Part shown: positions 1 through 12,416 of the stretch, in pieces
How the letters are laid out: each line of letters opens with the position of its first letter
Position numbering within the stretch: the stretch's first letter is position 1
Origin: Toxoplasma gondii ME49
Taxonomy: Eukaryota; Apicomplexa; Conoidasida; Eucoccidiorida; Sarcocystidae
Direction of reading: 5' to 3'
DNA: 64,000 nucleotides
NCBI RefSeq assembly: GCF_000006565.2
Contig: NC_031477.1
Coordinates: 1,830,043 to 1,894,042, forward strand
Notes under the pieces: generated by a model
Told to the model about the DNA's origin: nothing
Database searches by the model: none
Seen by the model: the letters and a program-made list of their open reading frames with translations, nothing else
Translations under genes and position numbers: made by a program

Positions 1-2895
1 AGTCGACGAGAAGCTTGACCTGAATCCTGGTGTTTTTCCAGACGTGTATGAAATCCACTGAGACGTACCTGACACAGACATAGCTGCCTTAGACTAAACG
101 AATAGAGAGCATTCGGTAAATATAATCCCGGTAAGAAAATGCGCTGCATCTGACTCCAATAACAATACTGAGCACCATCCTTTCTCAACCGCTCCTAATT
201 TTCCTATCGGATACTGCATTTACTCGTAGTGTGGTGCTCTTCGTGATACATGTGTTAAATATTACTCAAGGCGACCTATACGCACTAGCGCCACATAGCG
301 GGATACAATTCAACACAAAATAGTAAGAAGACTCACAAGCATGAAAGAAAAGGCTGAACTCACGATCCCGAAACGGGATGTTCACTTCGGAAGCCGCATT
401 AGTCTTACTCGTCTTTTGTGGGCGTCCACAGCCGACCCGTGGTATTGATGACTGCGACATCCCGTCTCTGCGCCTCGTCCACCATTGGAGCGCCGTCGGG
501 GAAAGTTCATGAAACCTCTTCCCACTGCTCGTGGCAATTGACAGTTGAAAGAAGAGACAACGAAACAGGGAATTCTGGGTCCTGGAGAATCTATCTCTAA
601 GTGTCTGAGGAGATACGTCAAATACCAGAAACCTTCCTGGAGACATCGATAAGACCACATATCATCCTGGGAGAAGGCGATTCCGATGCACAGATAAGGC
701 ATCTTTTCTTAGAGGAGAGTTGGACGCGAGGTAGCTGACAGACGTGCTAGAACGGTCTCCCCCCAGGGCGACGCTGCGTTCCCCGACAGATTGAATCCTA
801 AGCGTACGGCCACACCAAGCGGCCTGATGGAGCCGCGTTACTGCCGAACGCGTCAAAATCTCCGCCTGATAGATCCCTCTCCTCTGTGCGATTCACAATA
901 TCGTAGACAGCGGACCACGACTGACACAGACCCTCCGGTACCACCTGGGTTCTTGGATACAACGGAACATAAAGGTCTCCAAGTTGTCCTAGTCTAACAA
1001 CCTTTAACTGTCACTTTCCAAACGGAATGCAGTCACTCTGAAAAGTGGAATCTGCTTCCAGAGAGATCCCGTGGCGTCTCCGCGCTTCTCTGGTTTGCAG
1101 AAGATATTCTTGATCAGTATCAGCCGACCACGTGGTCCGCTGAGAGCTTCCTGCTAGCGACTCACTTAGAGATTTTTCGTGGCAAACGGGCATTAAGCAT
1201 TTGATTTGCTACCCTGCTGAAGACCGCAGACTTGCATTTCGCTGTGTACAAGCAGAAGCAGTGACCGATGTTACGTGTGGAAGGAAACGGTGCACCTTGT
1301 GGTGCACGGAGTCACAGCAAGTCAACCGAAGTTCACCACAGTTCAATTTTGTTCCGTTCAGGCTGTTCCAAATGGAAATGACACAGCACTTAGGCGAATT
1401 GCTTCCTGAATTCTACTTGCCAGGGAGCCGGCACCTCCAGTTTTTAGGCACGCTTTCTTCGCGGTGGTATACAAAAGCTGCAAAATCCTGGAGGTGATCC
1501 ACTGCGTATATCATAGCGTCAAACTTAGGTCGCGTGCTTGTCCTATCTGCACAATGCGCTGTAGGTTGGTTTTCTACGTCAACAAATGGATCCAATGAAT
1601 TTTTCACCCGGCCTTCAGTTGACCCGGGCGTGTGCTCCGAAGTGGTGGAAGCGTTTAGAGGTCCAGCAACGCGCACCCCCCTCCTCAACGAGTCAGCAAA
1701 ACAACTACTTGACGTCAAGCGAGTTACAGGTCTCACAAATAATCTGACACAAAGCCTTAGGCTGCTAGAGGTCACTCCTCATTCTTTTAAGACTGTGAGG
1801 GTGAGTATCGATTCTCAACTCGCAGACTGACAAGCCGTTACCACCTGCCCTGTCGCCAAATACCTTGGTAGGGCGCTTTGCAAACGCGACACTGTTCGCC
1901 AAACGATGTCTATCAAGAAATGTAACGTTGAATCACTGTGGTGCTTGAAAAACTACCTCGATGTTCCAGAAGACATTCTGATTTCGCGACTTCGGTTGTC
2001 GAGTTAAACCTCAGATGGGTCTTCCCGTCACTCGCCCGGCTTGTTTTCCGTGAGCTCTTCGGTGACCAGTTCCTGCCGTCCGGAGTTCGTCTTCGCCGTC
2101 CACCAATCGATTTTCGTGGTTGCTCTTTCCTCGTAGGCTTGAAAGTTACGCAGAGAATCTGCCATGTCTTGCAGCAACCGCACCTTTCCCGCATGCGCCA
2201 AGCACAGGCAGCATGCATGTAACGAAACCACGACACAATGTGATTTGGTGTGACTACGTCGGACGCAAAGTGTCCTCTAACATGCCACTCTAGTCGCCTT
2301 TTTCGCCAGAAATAAACGAAAACTGATAAATATCATTTGTTCCGCGTGGTGTGGCAGATGTTTCCTTTACCAGTCTAGGCGTGGAAGGTCTCACACTCAG
2401 GGATCGCATCTCTCATTGTTGAGGACATCGACGAGAAATCCCTGTTGTTGTTGTTTTCCTCGATCCTGTAAACGCCTGCTTTTCCTTAATTTTTCTGAAC
2501 TACGACAGCTTTTTTACCGGCTGAACTGCCTGTAAACTGCAGGTCCTTCCGTGTGGAAGCCGTCCGGAAACCAGAGGTACTCCGAAACGTGGTGTCACGC
2601 TCTTTAAGCGCGAAAGCGTTGTCGTGTCGGCCGCCAGTGAAAACGACAACTTCCGTGGGGTTTTTTCTTCACAAAATGCGTGCACGCTGTTGACAAGTCC
2701 GCGACAAGTGAGCCACGCAGGAGTGCTTTGAAAAACAACAAAGGAAACGTTGGCGAGGGCCTCGTGCAGTCGGACGTCTGCGGAGTCTGTGCGGACTGAC
2801 TAAGGAGGGGAAGAAAGAATTTTCCCCCCCCAACGCAGGCAAATAGAAGGATTTCGTCGTCGGTTTGCTGCTGAACAAAGAAGAGGAAAGAGGTT
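1..2895. other. 5' spacer without a supported gene
   Basis: No open frame here exceeds about 160 codons, and none shows a recognisable domain or connects by phase-matched splice sites to the first real gene. The last few hundred bases are presumably promoter and 5' leader of the WBP2-like gene starting at 2896. A run of seven C residues lies near 2825. I see no tRNA, rRNA or mobile element. Confidence 0.5.
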
Positions 2896-5800
2896 ATGGC
2901 GGTCAATCCGGTTCTGGCGCAAGATGCGTCGACAAGTGCGTTTCCCACTTCCGCGTGCCCTGTCCTTCCGCCAGTGACTTTTGCTGTTCTCCGAGTCGTC
3001 GATTCGTGTTCCGCGATAAGATTTCTTCCGATGTGCTCGTCGGCTTCTCTTGTCGAGAACGACGCCCGCCAAAAGCCGTGATCCACCCGTCGGTCCGCTG
3101 CCGCTTACGTGTCAACACTCCGTGTGGCTCCGTCGCGTTTCCGACCTTACAATCGTTGTTCTCGGCTATACCTGCGCACTTCTCGTCAGGCGGTTCTCCT
3201 TGGGCTTCCCACCCCTCCACGCAAATGCTTCAGTATGCCCTGAGCCGTACTCTTGCGCTGTTTCTGGTGTCTCTCTCTTGTGTGGCGCCGACTCCGTCCC
3301 GCAGTGCGTCGCCTCCAGTGGACAGACAGCTTTCCTCCAAATTGGCTCCTTTTTCCTGCGTCGCTGGCGTCTCTGAATCTGTGCCTAGGCGGCTCTCAAT
3401 TCGACCTAGGGGCTCCGATGCTTGTATTTTGCTTTTTTCGCAGAGGAGACCTTCCCGCTGCCCGTACCAGGCGAAGTGTTCTTCCTCAAGAGGGCACACA
3501 TCGACTTCAAGCTCACAGGACCGACCACTCTGAAGGCTAACGGCGGGGAGTTCTTTCTCAGTAGTCGCCGGATTGTTTTCGTCAAGAAAGGCGACGTCAA
3601 CAAACACAAAGACTTCTCTTCCTTCGAGATCCCCTTGGTGCGCACAACCATTTTTCTGGCGGGCCCTCTCGATTTCGTCTCTCCCAGTGCGCCCACTTGT
3701 CTCACTTGTTGTTTCCGTTCACGCATTTGATCAAAGGAATTCCATGTTGTTCAGTTCATGGAGTCGACTCACGCGTCCATTTCTCGAATTCCGTACCGTC
3801 TTTGACTCTTATTATTATGAGCACCTCTTCCCGGATGATTTTTTTTTGTCGCGTCCCCTCCACTTTTTTTTCGCGTTAGCTCGCTTGGATCCACGAAGGA
3901 CGCGATCCGAGGCTGTCTTGCCTCTTCTGCCAGGCGTTAAACGAGGCAAACACAGGCGCCTTGCTCGTCTGAACAGTGATGTTCACACAGCACTTACCCA
4001 GTTCATCCCTGCAGTGTTCAGCTCAGCTTTTGTGAAAGAGTGTGACGTTGGTGTTTTCTCGGATGGGACGACGTGCGCCATCTCGTTAACTGCGCTGTGT
4101 TCACTTGTCTTTCTCTCTGCTGACTGTCCGTTCAAAAAAGTTCTGTCTTGCACCTGCTGCACCTCCACTGTGTACGTTCGCGTCTGTCGCCTCTCTGCCA
4201 CAATCTGACCACGGCGCCTCCACGATGCCTGCTGGCCTCTCCGGCGGGACAAAGAGCAGATAAGAGAAAAACGCGTCTGTGGGAGGCAATATGCATCTGA
4301 AGAACTCACAACTCACAAGCCTGAGCTTTCGCTTTCTCCCGCAGTGTCCCAACAAGCTGAGGCGCTGTTAAACAGACGACAAGGCCGCTGCGAAATGCGT
4401 TTTTATTTTCGCACTACACATAGGTGTGTCCGCGTGTCTCTAGTGGAAACACATTCAATCCTCAGAGTTAAATGCTCACCTTGTCTCTTTTTTCTGCAGC
4501 ACTTGATTTCAGAGCCCAAATTCGAGCAACCAATTTTTGGCGCGAACTACATGCGCGGCAAAGTCGAGCCTCTAGAGTCCTCTGAGAATCCGATCAGCGG
4601 CACATCGAAGTGGTTCCTGACCTTCAATGCAGGTAAACTGACTTTTCTTTCCCTCTTTTCCACCTTGTGTCCTCTGCTCGTCCGTTTCGGCAAAGACATT
4701 TCTGCGAGGCCTCGTTTTCGGTATCGGTTCCTTGGTGCTGAACGACTCTTGGTCAGGGCCTCTTCACTGAACTGCTGTCTGCACAGCTAAGTCTGTGGAA
4801 CGAGGGGTAGCTGCCAGTGCACGCGCTTGCAAAGTTCGGAAACTGTTTGCGCATGCGTTCGCGGGTTTCGCGTTCTCTTCTCATTCGTGCGTTCTGGCGT
4901 TTGCCTCTGTTTTGATCTGTGTCTGTTTCTCTGTTTTCATCTCTGTTGGCGTCTCCGTCTCTCTCAGGAGGTTGCGGGACCTTTCTAAATGTCTTTTTCA
5001 AGCTTTGGCAGTACGCCGTCAAACATCAGCCTCCAAGTGAGAGCTCAGGCCGTCTGGGCCCCGTTCACTGAGTCCTACGTGGTCTAGCTATGACCACTGT
5101 AGCTGTAGAATGCCAGTTCTGGAGTTCACTAGTTGTGGAGCAACGCGAAAGACCCCCGAATCATAGCGGTGTCGTCTCAGGGGGGGTTGGCGATAGAACC
5201 AGGACAAAGTGATTTTTACACAGTTCGGCTGTAAAGTTTTAAAAGTTCGGATTTCAGTATTCGCTGCCACTGCCTATACATCCGGAGAGTTTCTGCAAAT
5301 GCGTGTGTGTGGGGAGGGGGAGACGATCAATTAACGAGAGGACAATGTCGTGGCATTTCAGAGTGAATGCATGCAAGGGCGTGTATAGCCGCGCTCTTGT
5401 TTATGGCGTTGACGGCAATGCCGTAACACACTTCTCAAGCTTCCACTTCCAGTCTGGACAGAAGTGAAAATCTGCCTGCACCTCGTGTTGAGCACTTCTA
5501 AAATGGACCGCTTTCCATCAAAGTTCACGTTTTCGCGTCCTCAGAGAAAGGTCCCGACGAGGAAAGTGGGGCCATCTGAGGCCGTTCTTTGAGTTAGAAT
5601 TAGACTGTGACGTGGATCACTATTCACATTGCGTCGACAAATTGTACGTACAACATTGTAAAGAGTTTCGAGCCGACAACCTTGAATTTCCGGAACTACC
5701 AAGATTTGCGGGTTTCTTTCCGGTGATGCTGTTTCTGGCGGGGCACAACGGGGTAGAGTCGCCTTCGACTTCCCTCTCTGGGGCTTGCCGTCGTGGAGTC

Positions 5801-7933
5801 ACTTTTCCTTTTTCTCAATGTTGTGTGTTCAGAAAAGGGAGAGACAGCCCACATGCATGCGCGTCCAACTCGCCTTGTGCTTTCCTCGTGGGATTTTGCC
5901 TGTCGACGTCTCGTGCTTCTTCCCTAAAAGAGGCCCTCTTGTGAAGAAGCGGCTGGCGTAAAGTCTGAAGAACCTGGAGTGTCGTCGAAATTTTCACTTG
6001 TTTTCTCCTGCTCTTTCGCCTCTTTCCTGTTCAGGTCAAGAGCTCGTTCAACAGCTGCAACTCGGAAACGGCGTAGGTTTTTTTCTTCTAGAACTGTGTC
6101 GCAGATCCACAGTTAGACGATGTTCCAGTAACGCGCTGTCCTGGATGGACTGGCTGTCCGCTTCTGGACATTGAGGGCGCTTCTTTTGAACACATTCCAG
6201 GAGACTGGAAATTTTGTTGATACCCTAAAGATACGTACATTGCGCCTACGCATTTTACGGGTGTTGAAAATTCCCACCAGTTGTTAGACGCACACAGAAC
6301 GGCCCTCTCGGAGATCAAAAAGATTTTCCGTCTTTACGATCACCACTGTTATTCGCTGAACGCATCCAATTACGAAACACATTTGAAAAATCCCAGATGC
6401 CTAGTGAGTCGACAGGCACCCGAGAGGCCGCACCTAGACGCAGGAGCCGGTGTCTCCCCACGCAGCTGAGGTCTGAACAAGATCCAGAAACTAGGACACA
6501 CCCATCGCTTTCTTCGCCTAAGTAGAACTTTAACATTAACCGAGAGCTCTTACGCAAGTGCAAGTCTACATCTCTATATATCTCAATCTGTCTATCGATC
6601 TGTAGTTGAAACGGCGGCATTGCTGTCAAATCGAGGAGCCCATTCTCTGTTTCTCAAGAAGACATTTTCAGGCGAGATGAAAACTCGGGTGCTTTGTTTA
6701 CGCTAGGAAGGTATGTGTCTGTTCGTAAAAAAGTGGTGCATTTCAAAAAAGGCATGTGGGCACGAAGCTCCCCATTTGTGTTGATATCGTGTTTCACACT
6801 TAGTGTGGTATGGCGACAGATTTCCAATTGTTCTTGCCTTGTCCCGTTCTCTCCGCATGTGTAATACCAGGCGGCCTTCGTCGACCCCAATGACCCCTCA
6901 ACGATTTATGTAACGCAGCCCGTGCCGACAACTCCGCCTGCGGCAGCTGCTGGTGAGCCTTTGTTCGAACAACGGAAACACTGTTTCAAGATAGAAAACA
7001 CGGTTTTTAAGTGGAAACCATCTCTTTCAAACCAAAGGCGGCCTCTTTGTTCAGGACGTAGAGGGCCGTTCCAAAAAAGCATATCTTCCTACCTGAAATA
7101 CAACGTCTCTTTTCTTGCCTCGACACTAAACCCTACGCGCGACCAAACTGAGAGGCCCCAAAACAAAAACAAGGAGCCAGAGCTGAGGATGATAAAAAAG
7201 TTGCACTCGAGGCAAGAAAGGTGTGAGCCTAGAGTCCGAGCACGCAGGACAGAAGTGAGTACGCTGAAAAAGCAAGTTTGAGATAGGTACCGAAATGTCA
7301 AAAAGAGGTTTTGGGTTTCAAATATCTGAACTGATGGAAAAATTGCCGACCACAATGTTCGAGTTCCTATTCACTACACCAGTGCTTTTTCCATATTAGC
7401 CGTCAAGAATGCTGTTTCGTCTTCCTTGTTGCCTTCGCTTCATCGAACGCTCCACCTTTTTTCTGTGCTTCGCGTCGTTCCTCCATTCTTCTCATTTCAG
7501 AATCCCTTTTCTTCTCTTGGCTTTTCCTTCACTGTTGTCTCTGCCTTTCGCCGCACGATTTCTCTCATTTCCTTCCGACCCTCTCGTTGTGTCTCTCTTT
7601 TTCACAGTGCCCACTGGCATTCCGCCAGCCTATCAGACCCCACCTCCTGGCCCCTACTACCCTTCTCCGGGCCAATCACCCCAGTACTACCCGCCCCCAG
7701 GGGGGCCTTACCCACCCCCAGGGGCGCCTTATCCTCCGGCCTATGGGGGCCCGCTTCCACAGTCTCCGCCAGGTCAAGCTCCCCCAAATCCTCATGCCCC
7801 GGGCTACATACCCCCAGGGCCCTACCCTTTCCCGCCTCCAAGGGCGTACCCGCCTGGCGGGCCTCCCTCCGGGGTACCTGACGCCCAAGTGTCTCCTCCG
7901 GGTCAGCCGACTAGCCAGCCGCCGGGGCAGTAG
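2896..7933 (+). CDS. WBP2-like GRAM-domain protein with PPxY tail
   Basis: Seven exons join in phase: 2896-2935, 3444-3637, 4500-4632, 4968-5036, 6035-6072, 6871-6952, 7608-7933 (293 aa). Exon 1 encodes only 13 residues, starting MAVN, close to the MALN start of animal WBP2. Residues about 15-150 form a GRAM/PH-like domain: a core reading ANGGEFFLSSRRIVFVKKG, then FEIPL, then FGANYMRG, then TFNAGG followed by TFLNVFFKLW. The order and spacing match the WW-domain-binding protein 2 family. From about residue 159 the chain becomes Pro/Tyr/Gly-rich, with two PPAY motifs (residues 191-194 and 228-231) and many PPGPY-like words. In animals such motifs bind WW domains of YAP and NEDD4-type ligases, so a WW-containing ubiquitin ligase is a plausible partner here (inference). 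Exon 5 is only 38 nt. There is no signal peptide, so the protein is probably cytosolic, nuclear or membrane-peripheral. Confidence 0.86.
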
Positions 7934-8393
7934 AGGGTCGCAAAGCCAGGACGGAAAACGATTGGAACACGAGGGTAGGGGGATTCGTGAAAACGTAGGG
8001 AGCGGCGGGTGAGAGCGAGAAGAGCAGAAGCCAGAGGGAAGCAGAAAAGACATGAACCATCTGATGACTCAACGGAAGCAAAAAAACGAGCAGCACACGA
8101 GAGCATGCAAGGAATAGGGAGAGATGCAGCCTGGCATTTACTGCCGAGGGAACCTGAAAATGACTTCGTATGACGAAACACGGTTTTCAGCACCGGAGAG
8201 AACACCCGACGGTTATGCTTTAAGTGGTGCTTGAGAATCAATGAGCAACCTGGTAGATTCATATGAATTTGCAGACCGGCACTTACTCATGCGTGGGCGT
8301 AACTCCACCGAACAGACGTGCATAAATTATGTATATATTTATATATATGAACTGTCGTGTTCGTGTGCAGTCATTTCTGCAAGCGCCAGCGTG

Positions 8394-8396
<3 letters not shown>

Positions 8397-8424
<28 letters not shown>
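8397..8424. repeat. (TA)n microsatellite
   Basis: An alternating AT run of about 14 units lies in the convergent spacer, flanked by shorter degenerate ATAT runs up to about 8460. Confidence 0.9.
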
Positions 8425-8429
<5 letters not shown>

Positions 8430-9227
8430 AATATAAATGTATGTGTGTTTATATATATACGAATATCTATAATCCAAGTAGTATGCTGATATGAGTCGGC
8501 ATTTCCGCAAATGTAAGTGCGTACGGAAAGTTCCGAGACGCCACATGGCAGGAAGGACCACAAAGAGTGAAAAGCTCAGTGTTTTTCTTTTTGGAAAAGT
8601 GGAAGACGTGCACTTTTATCGACAGAGCACCACGTTGCCGTTTCTGAGTTCGGTTTTGAATCTGGATTGGAGGCACAACTGAACGCAAGCGAGTGTCAGG
8701 TCACAGTTTCTGGCGGGTTTCATGTGACTCCTCGCCTCCCCACACTTCCGCATTCTCTCGACCCAGTTTTTTCACTTGCGAGGAAGAGGGTGAAGTCTCC
8801 CACAGAAACACGACTCGCTGGAGACTTTTTCTCAGAGGTTATGGTGGTTGGTCCTCGATGAAAAAATGTATAAATTGCTTATCTCGAATTGGTGTGTAAC
8901 GGGACCAGCCAAATATGAGACAACGAAGTCGGACATTATTGACTTCACTTGTGCCTTTGCGTTTACCTTACACAAAGAGATTTTCCCGGGGAGTATATAA
9001 CGTGAGTTCCACCACTTACTTTGCTCTTCACTGTCTTTGCGTATCGGATTCAACTTCCCTCCTATCCACGTGATCCGGGGAAGCACGCTGTAAATATGCA
9101 CTCAGAAACCTTACGAATGCACGCGACGACAGCTACGCTTGTGATTCTGGTCCTATCCCAAGCTGTGCAGCCTCCCTGTAACCCCTAAGCAAACATTCCT
9201 TGTACGAGGTTTTTGTAATCCAGCTTG

Positions 9228-9229
<2 letters not shown>

Positions 9230-9279
<50 letters not shown>
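9230..9279. repeat. (TA)n microsatellite, about 25 units
   Basis: One of the longest uninterrupted AT runs in the window. It lies in the convergent spacer and is likely length-polymorphic. Confidence 0.93.
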
Positions 9280-9283
<4 letters not shown>

Positions 9284-10077
9284 GTACGTGTGCAAGTATG
9301 TAAGTGTTCGTGGCGACATGACATGCATGATCACTGAGGATTCAAATTCCCTAAGGAAACAAATTGCCTGTACGCTACGGACATCTTCATTCTTGGGTAC
9401 CCTCAGGGAGAATAGGACTATTTGGTGCTTAAATTTTGACCGCAAGAGAAGGGAAGCAGTGAAGTTGTGGCACGCAAAAATCCGATTTTTTTGACTCAGA
9501 AGCGCCGCCCAGTTAGGTTGTGGTTCATACCCCATGAGTCGCAAGAAGACACATGCAAGAAGCAAAAGCAGTGTCTGGGCAAGTGATCTTTGTGATGCAA
9601 AAAGTGCTCCGGAAGAAAAGACCCACGGTTGGGATCCCATCGCACTTCCGAGTTCGTGTGCTCGATTGGTTTCGGGGCAAAAAAAAAATTCAAAACAATT
9701 GGACCCTAACAGAACTCCCAGACCAGGCCATGGCGGCGCCGTGTTACTGAAAAACGTTGCGGAAAACCAACAGGATGAAGCAGCTTCCGCGCTCAAGTGC
9801 ACTGCCAGCGTTTCTCGAGGCACCCACATTTAGACAGGCGCCACGAACGGTCAACGAACGTGCATGCATCATTCACGTGATCGGCATAAAATCTGTGTCA
9901 CATCTTCTTGCATATACAGACATGTAAAAACGTGTATCCATTCGACAAAAGCAACCGCGTATCTAATCGTACAGGCAGCCGAATCGTTCTTCCACCCACG
10001 AAAGGGTAACCTCTGCATCCGCCGCTCACGCGCTCGTCGCACTCGACCCGTCGCTTCTTCATCGACTAAAATTCCAC

Positions 10078-10530
10078 GGGGGTGTACATACACCTAAGAG
10101 CACCTCACTCAGAACCTTTCACTGGACTTGCAAATGCCAGTACCGGTTTACATACATCTGCGAAACCACACTCATAGCTTATCGATAAACTCTCAAATGC
10201 CAGTCCCGGTGTCCATACACCTGGCACACTGCAAGCACAGCCTATCACTGGACTCGTAAATCCCAGCTTGTGTGTACCTACACGTGGGAGCGTCTCGCTC
10301 AGATCCTATCCCTAGACGGTCAAATGCCAGCGCCGATGCACATACACCTGGAACACCGTGCGCATAGCTTATCGAAAGACTCCACAATGCGAGCTCCGTT
10401 GAATCTACATCTGGATCACCTCACTCAGAGCCTATCACTGGACTCGCAAATGTCCACGCCAGCGTGGATGCGCCAGACTCATAGCTCATCCTTGGCCTCC
10501 CCAATGCCAATTCCGGTGTAAATACACCCC
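10078..10530. repeat. Degenerate ~62-bp tandem repeat with two alternating unit types
   Basis: About seven units are anchored by the word CAAATGCCAG or variants at 10131, 10194, ~10254, 10321, ~10385, ~10446 and ~10501. Most units also carry a near-palindrome of the type GGTGTACATACACC. Two flavours occur: one contains CACTCAGAGCCTATCACTGG, the other CATAGCTTATCGA. The array begins to end about 70 bp beyond the stop codon of glutamate 5-kinase, so it is probably transcribed in that gene's 3' UTR on the minus strand. Confidence 0.8.
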
Positions 10531-10596
10531 AGGTGTCTTGTGTATTCAAGTGAAAAACGCAAATGTCGCTTTGTTCCACGGCAGCGATTTCTCGTT

Positions 10597-12375
10597 TTAT
10601 TCCCCGGTCCGGCTGTCGGCTTCTTGTGTGAAGGGCGGCTCTGTCCTTCCCGCGAGTTTGAACTTTGCGTGTTTCGCGAGACAGAAACTTTTCAAGGCTT
10701 CGTGCCCGTTCATGAAGGTGAAGACGATGTGTTGTCTGTGCGCAACTTCTTCGTCAACGGCGTACCCGAGTAAGTCCCGGAATTCGCCGCTTTTCCTCCC
10801 TTTTATGACCTTGAGTTCAGAGCTGCTCACGTTGGAGATACACCGGGCGATTTCCAGGCACTCAATCGGACACGGGGACGCCGCGAACACAGTCGACTCC
10901 GACAGACCCCCCATGGCCCTGAACGGTGTCTGACCCCCTGGCGGCCCTTCGCTCCCAGCCGCCGACTTGCACCAATTCGAGAAAGAGAACCCGAAGGCAG
11001 CTTCCTCGTCACTGCTTCTGCTAAGACACTCTCGCTGCTGGTTCCCATAACTCTGGCTAGCACAGGCGTTTCGACGCTCCAACGGGAGCTGGCCTCGCCT
11101 CGACGGACCGCTCGTCAGGCTTCCCTGCTCACCCGGAGGCCCGCTGCCCTTCGTGCCTGCAGGCCTCTCTGAGGGTCGCCTGGACCCTCGCGGAAAATTC
11201 GTGATGTAAATCGCCACGCAGTCGTTCGCTGCGAACTCCCCGCTGACGTGGTGTACACCTGGAGAGAGAAGAACAGGGAAACGAGGATGTGCTTGCCACC
11301 TCCCAACAGTGGACTGCTTAAGCAAGCTGACGTGGCTGGCGTTCAATGTTTTGCGACAGTTGCATGTTTGCCACATCGCCCAATCTTAGGTCAAAAAAAG
11401 TCAGTCGAATCTCGGGAAAGCATTATTTTCGATGTATCTAGGTATACTGACATCTGCATTTCCAGGCAGAACCTCAAGTTCCTGCTCCAAGACGCGCGAC
11501 AAAATCGACGTGCTCAGAGAAAAGAGCGTCTCCGCTTTGGTCTGTTACCGTTGCCCCGAAAACGCTCAGATGCGACAGGACTCTCCTTCAAGCAAGGGAA
11601 GTGTGTCTCAAGGAAAAGGGAAGCTTAGCCTGATAAATATCGCTAACTCCAAATACACATTCGCCGACGTCTGTAATTCAAAGACACATAAACTCCCAGA
11701 ACCACTCCGCGAGACATAATGAAGTCGCCGGACGCACATCCGGCAACTTGCCGACACGTGTCCCTGCTTTTACACACGTCCAGAGCCATCTGTGCATATA
11801 TATTTACATCAATTTATCTATATTTATTTATGTTTGTGTTTAATGCATATGCACTTTTGTATATATATATATATATATATATATGCATGCCCACGATATT
11901 AGCCTTCACACGTTCTTGGCTTCCTTTACGACGTGCAGGTGGATGAACGGGTTCTTTGGCATTGTCCAGCATGCAGCGAAGTCGAATCGATCGTTCTGCC
12001 CAGCCACATGCGGACACAGAATGCATGCAAATGTGGCCAGTTAGAAGAACGTATGGATTCGATCACAAAAAGAGGTTTGGGAGAACGTGAACCGCTTTGG
12101 CGGGCTCCCTCGAGTCTCACCTGCTGCAAACAGCGACTTCTTCTGCTGCACGAGAGCAGCAACTGCGCCTGGATCGATGAAGATTTTTCCACGAACCGGC
12201 AACGACAGAATCCATCCACGCGTGTCGCCTTTTCTATGCAGGCGCCGGTCATTCGCGATGAAAACTGTCCCTGAAAAACACTTGGGGAAAGTCTAACACA
12301 TGTCTCTCATTCGAGTCGAAACGCAAATACACCTCTTACCCCACCACAATGAAAACATATGCACATATAGAAATG

Positions 12376-12416
<41 letters not shown>

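Larger units (their letters stand above)
7934..10596. other. Convergent 3' spacer between WBP2-like and glutamate 5-kinase genes
   Basis: This 2.7 kb stretch lies between two convergent stop codons and should contain both 3' UTRs. It holds two TA microsatellites and a degenerate ~62-bp tandem repeat, listed separately. The open frames inside it are short and unrecognisable. Confidence 0.6.

Noticed and set aside
10078..10530. Regularly spaced repeats as a CRISPR-like array
   Set aside because: Units are degenerate along their whole length, there are no unique spacers, and the setting is a eukaryotic 3' flank.
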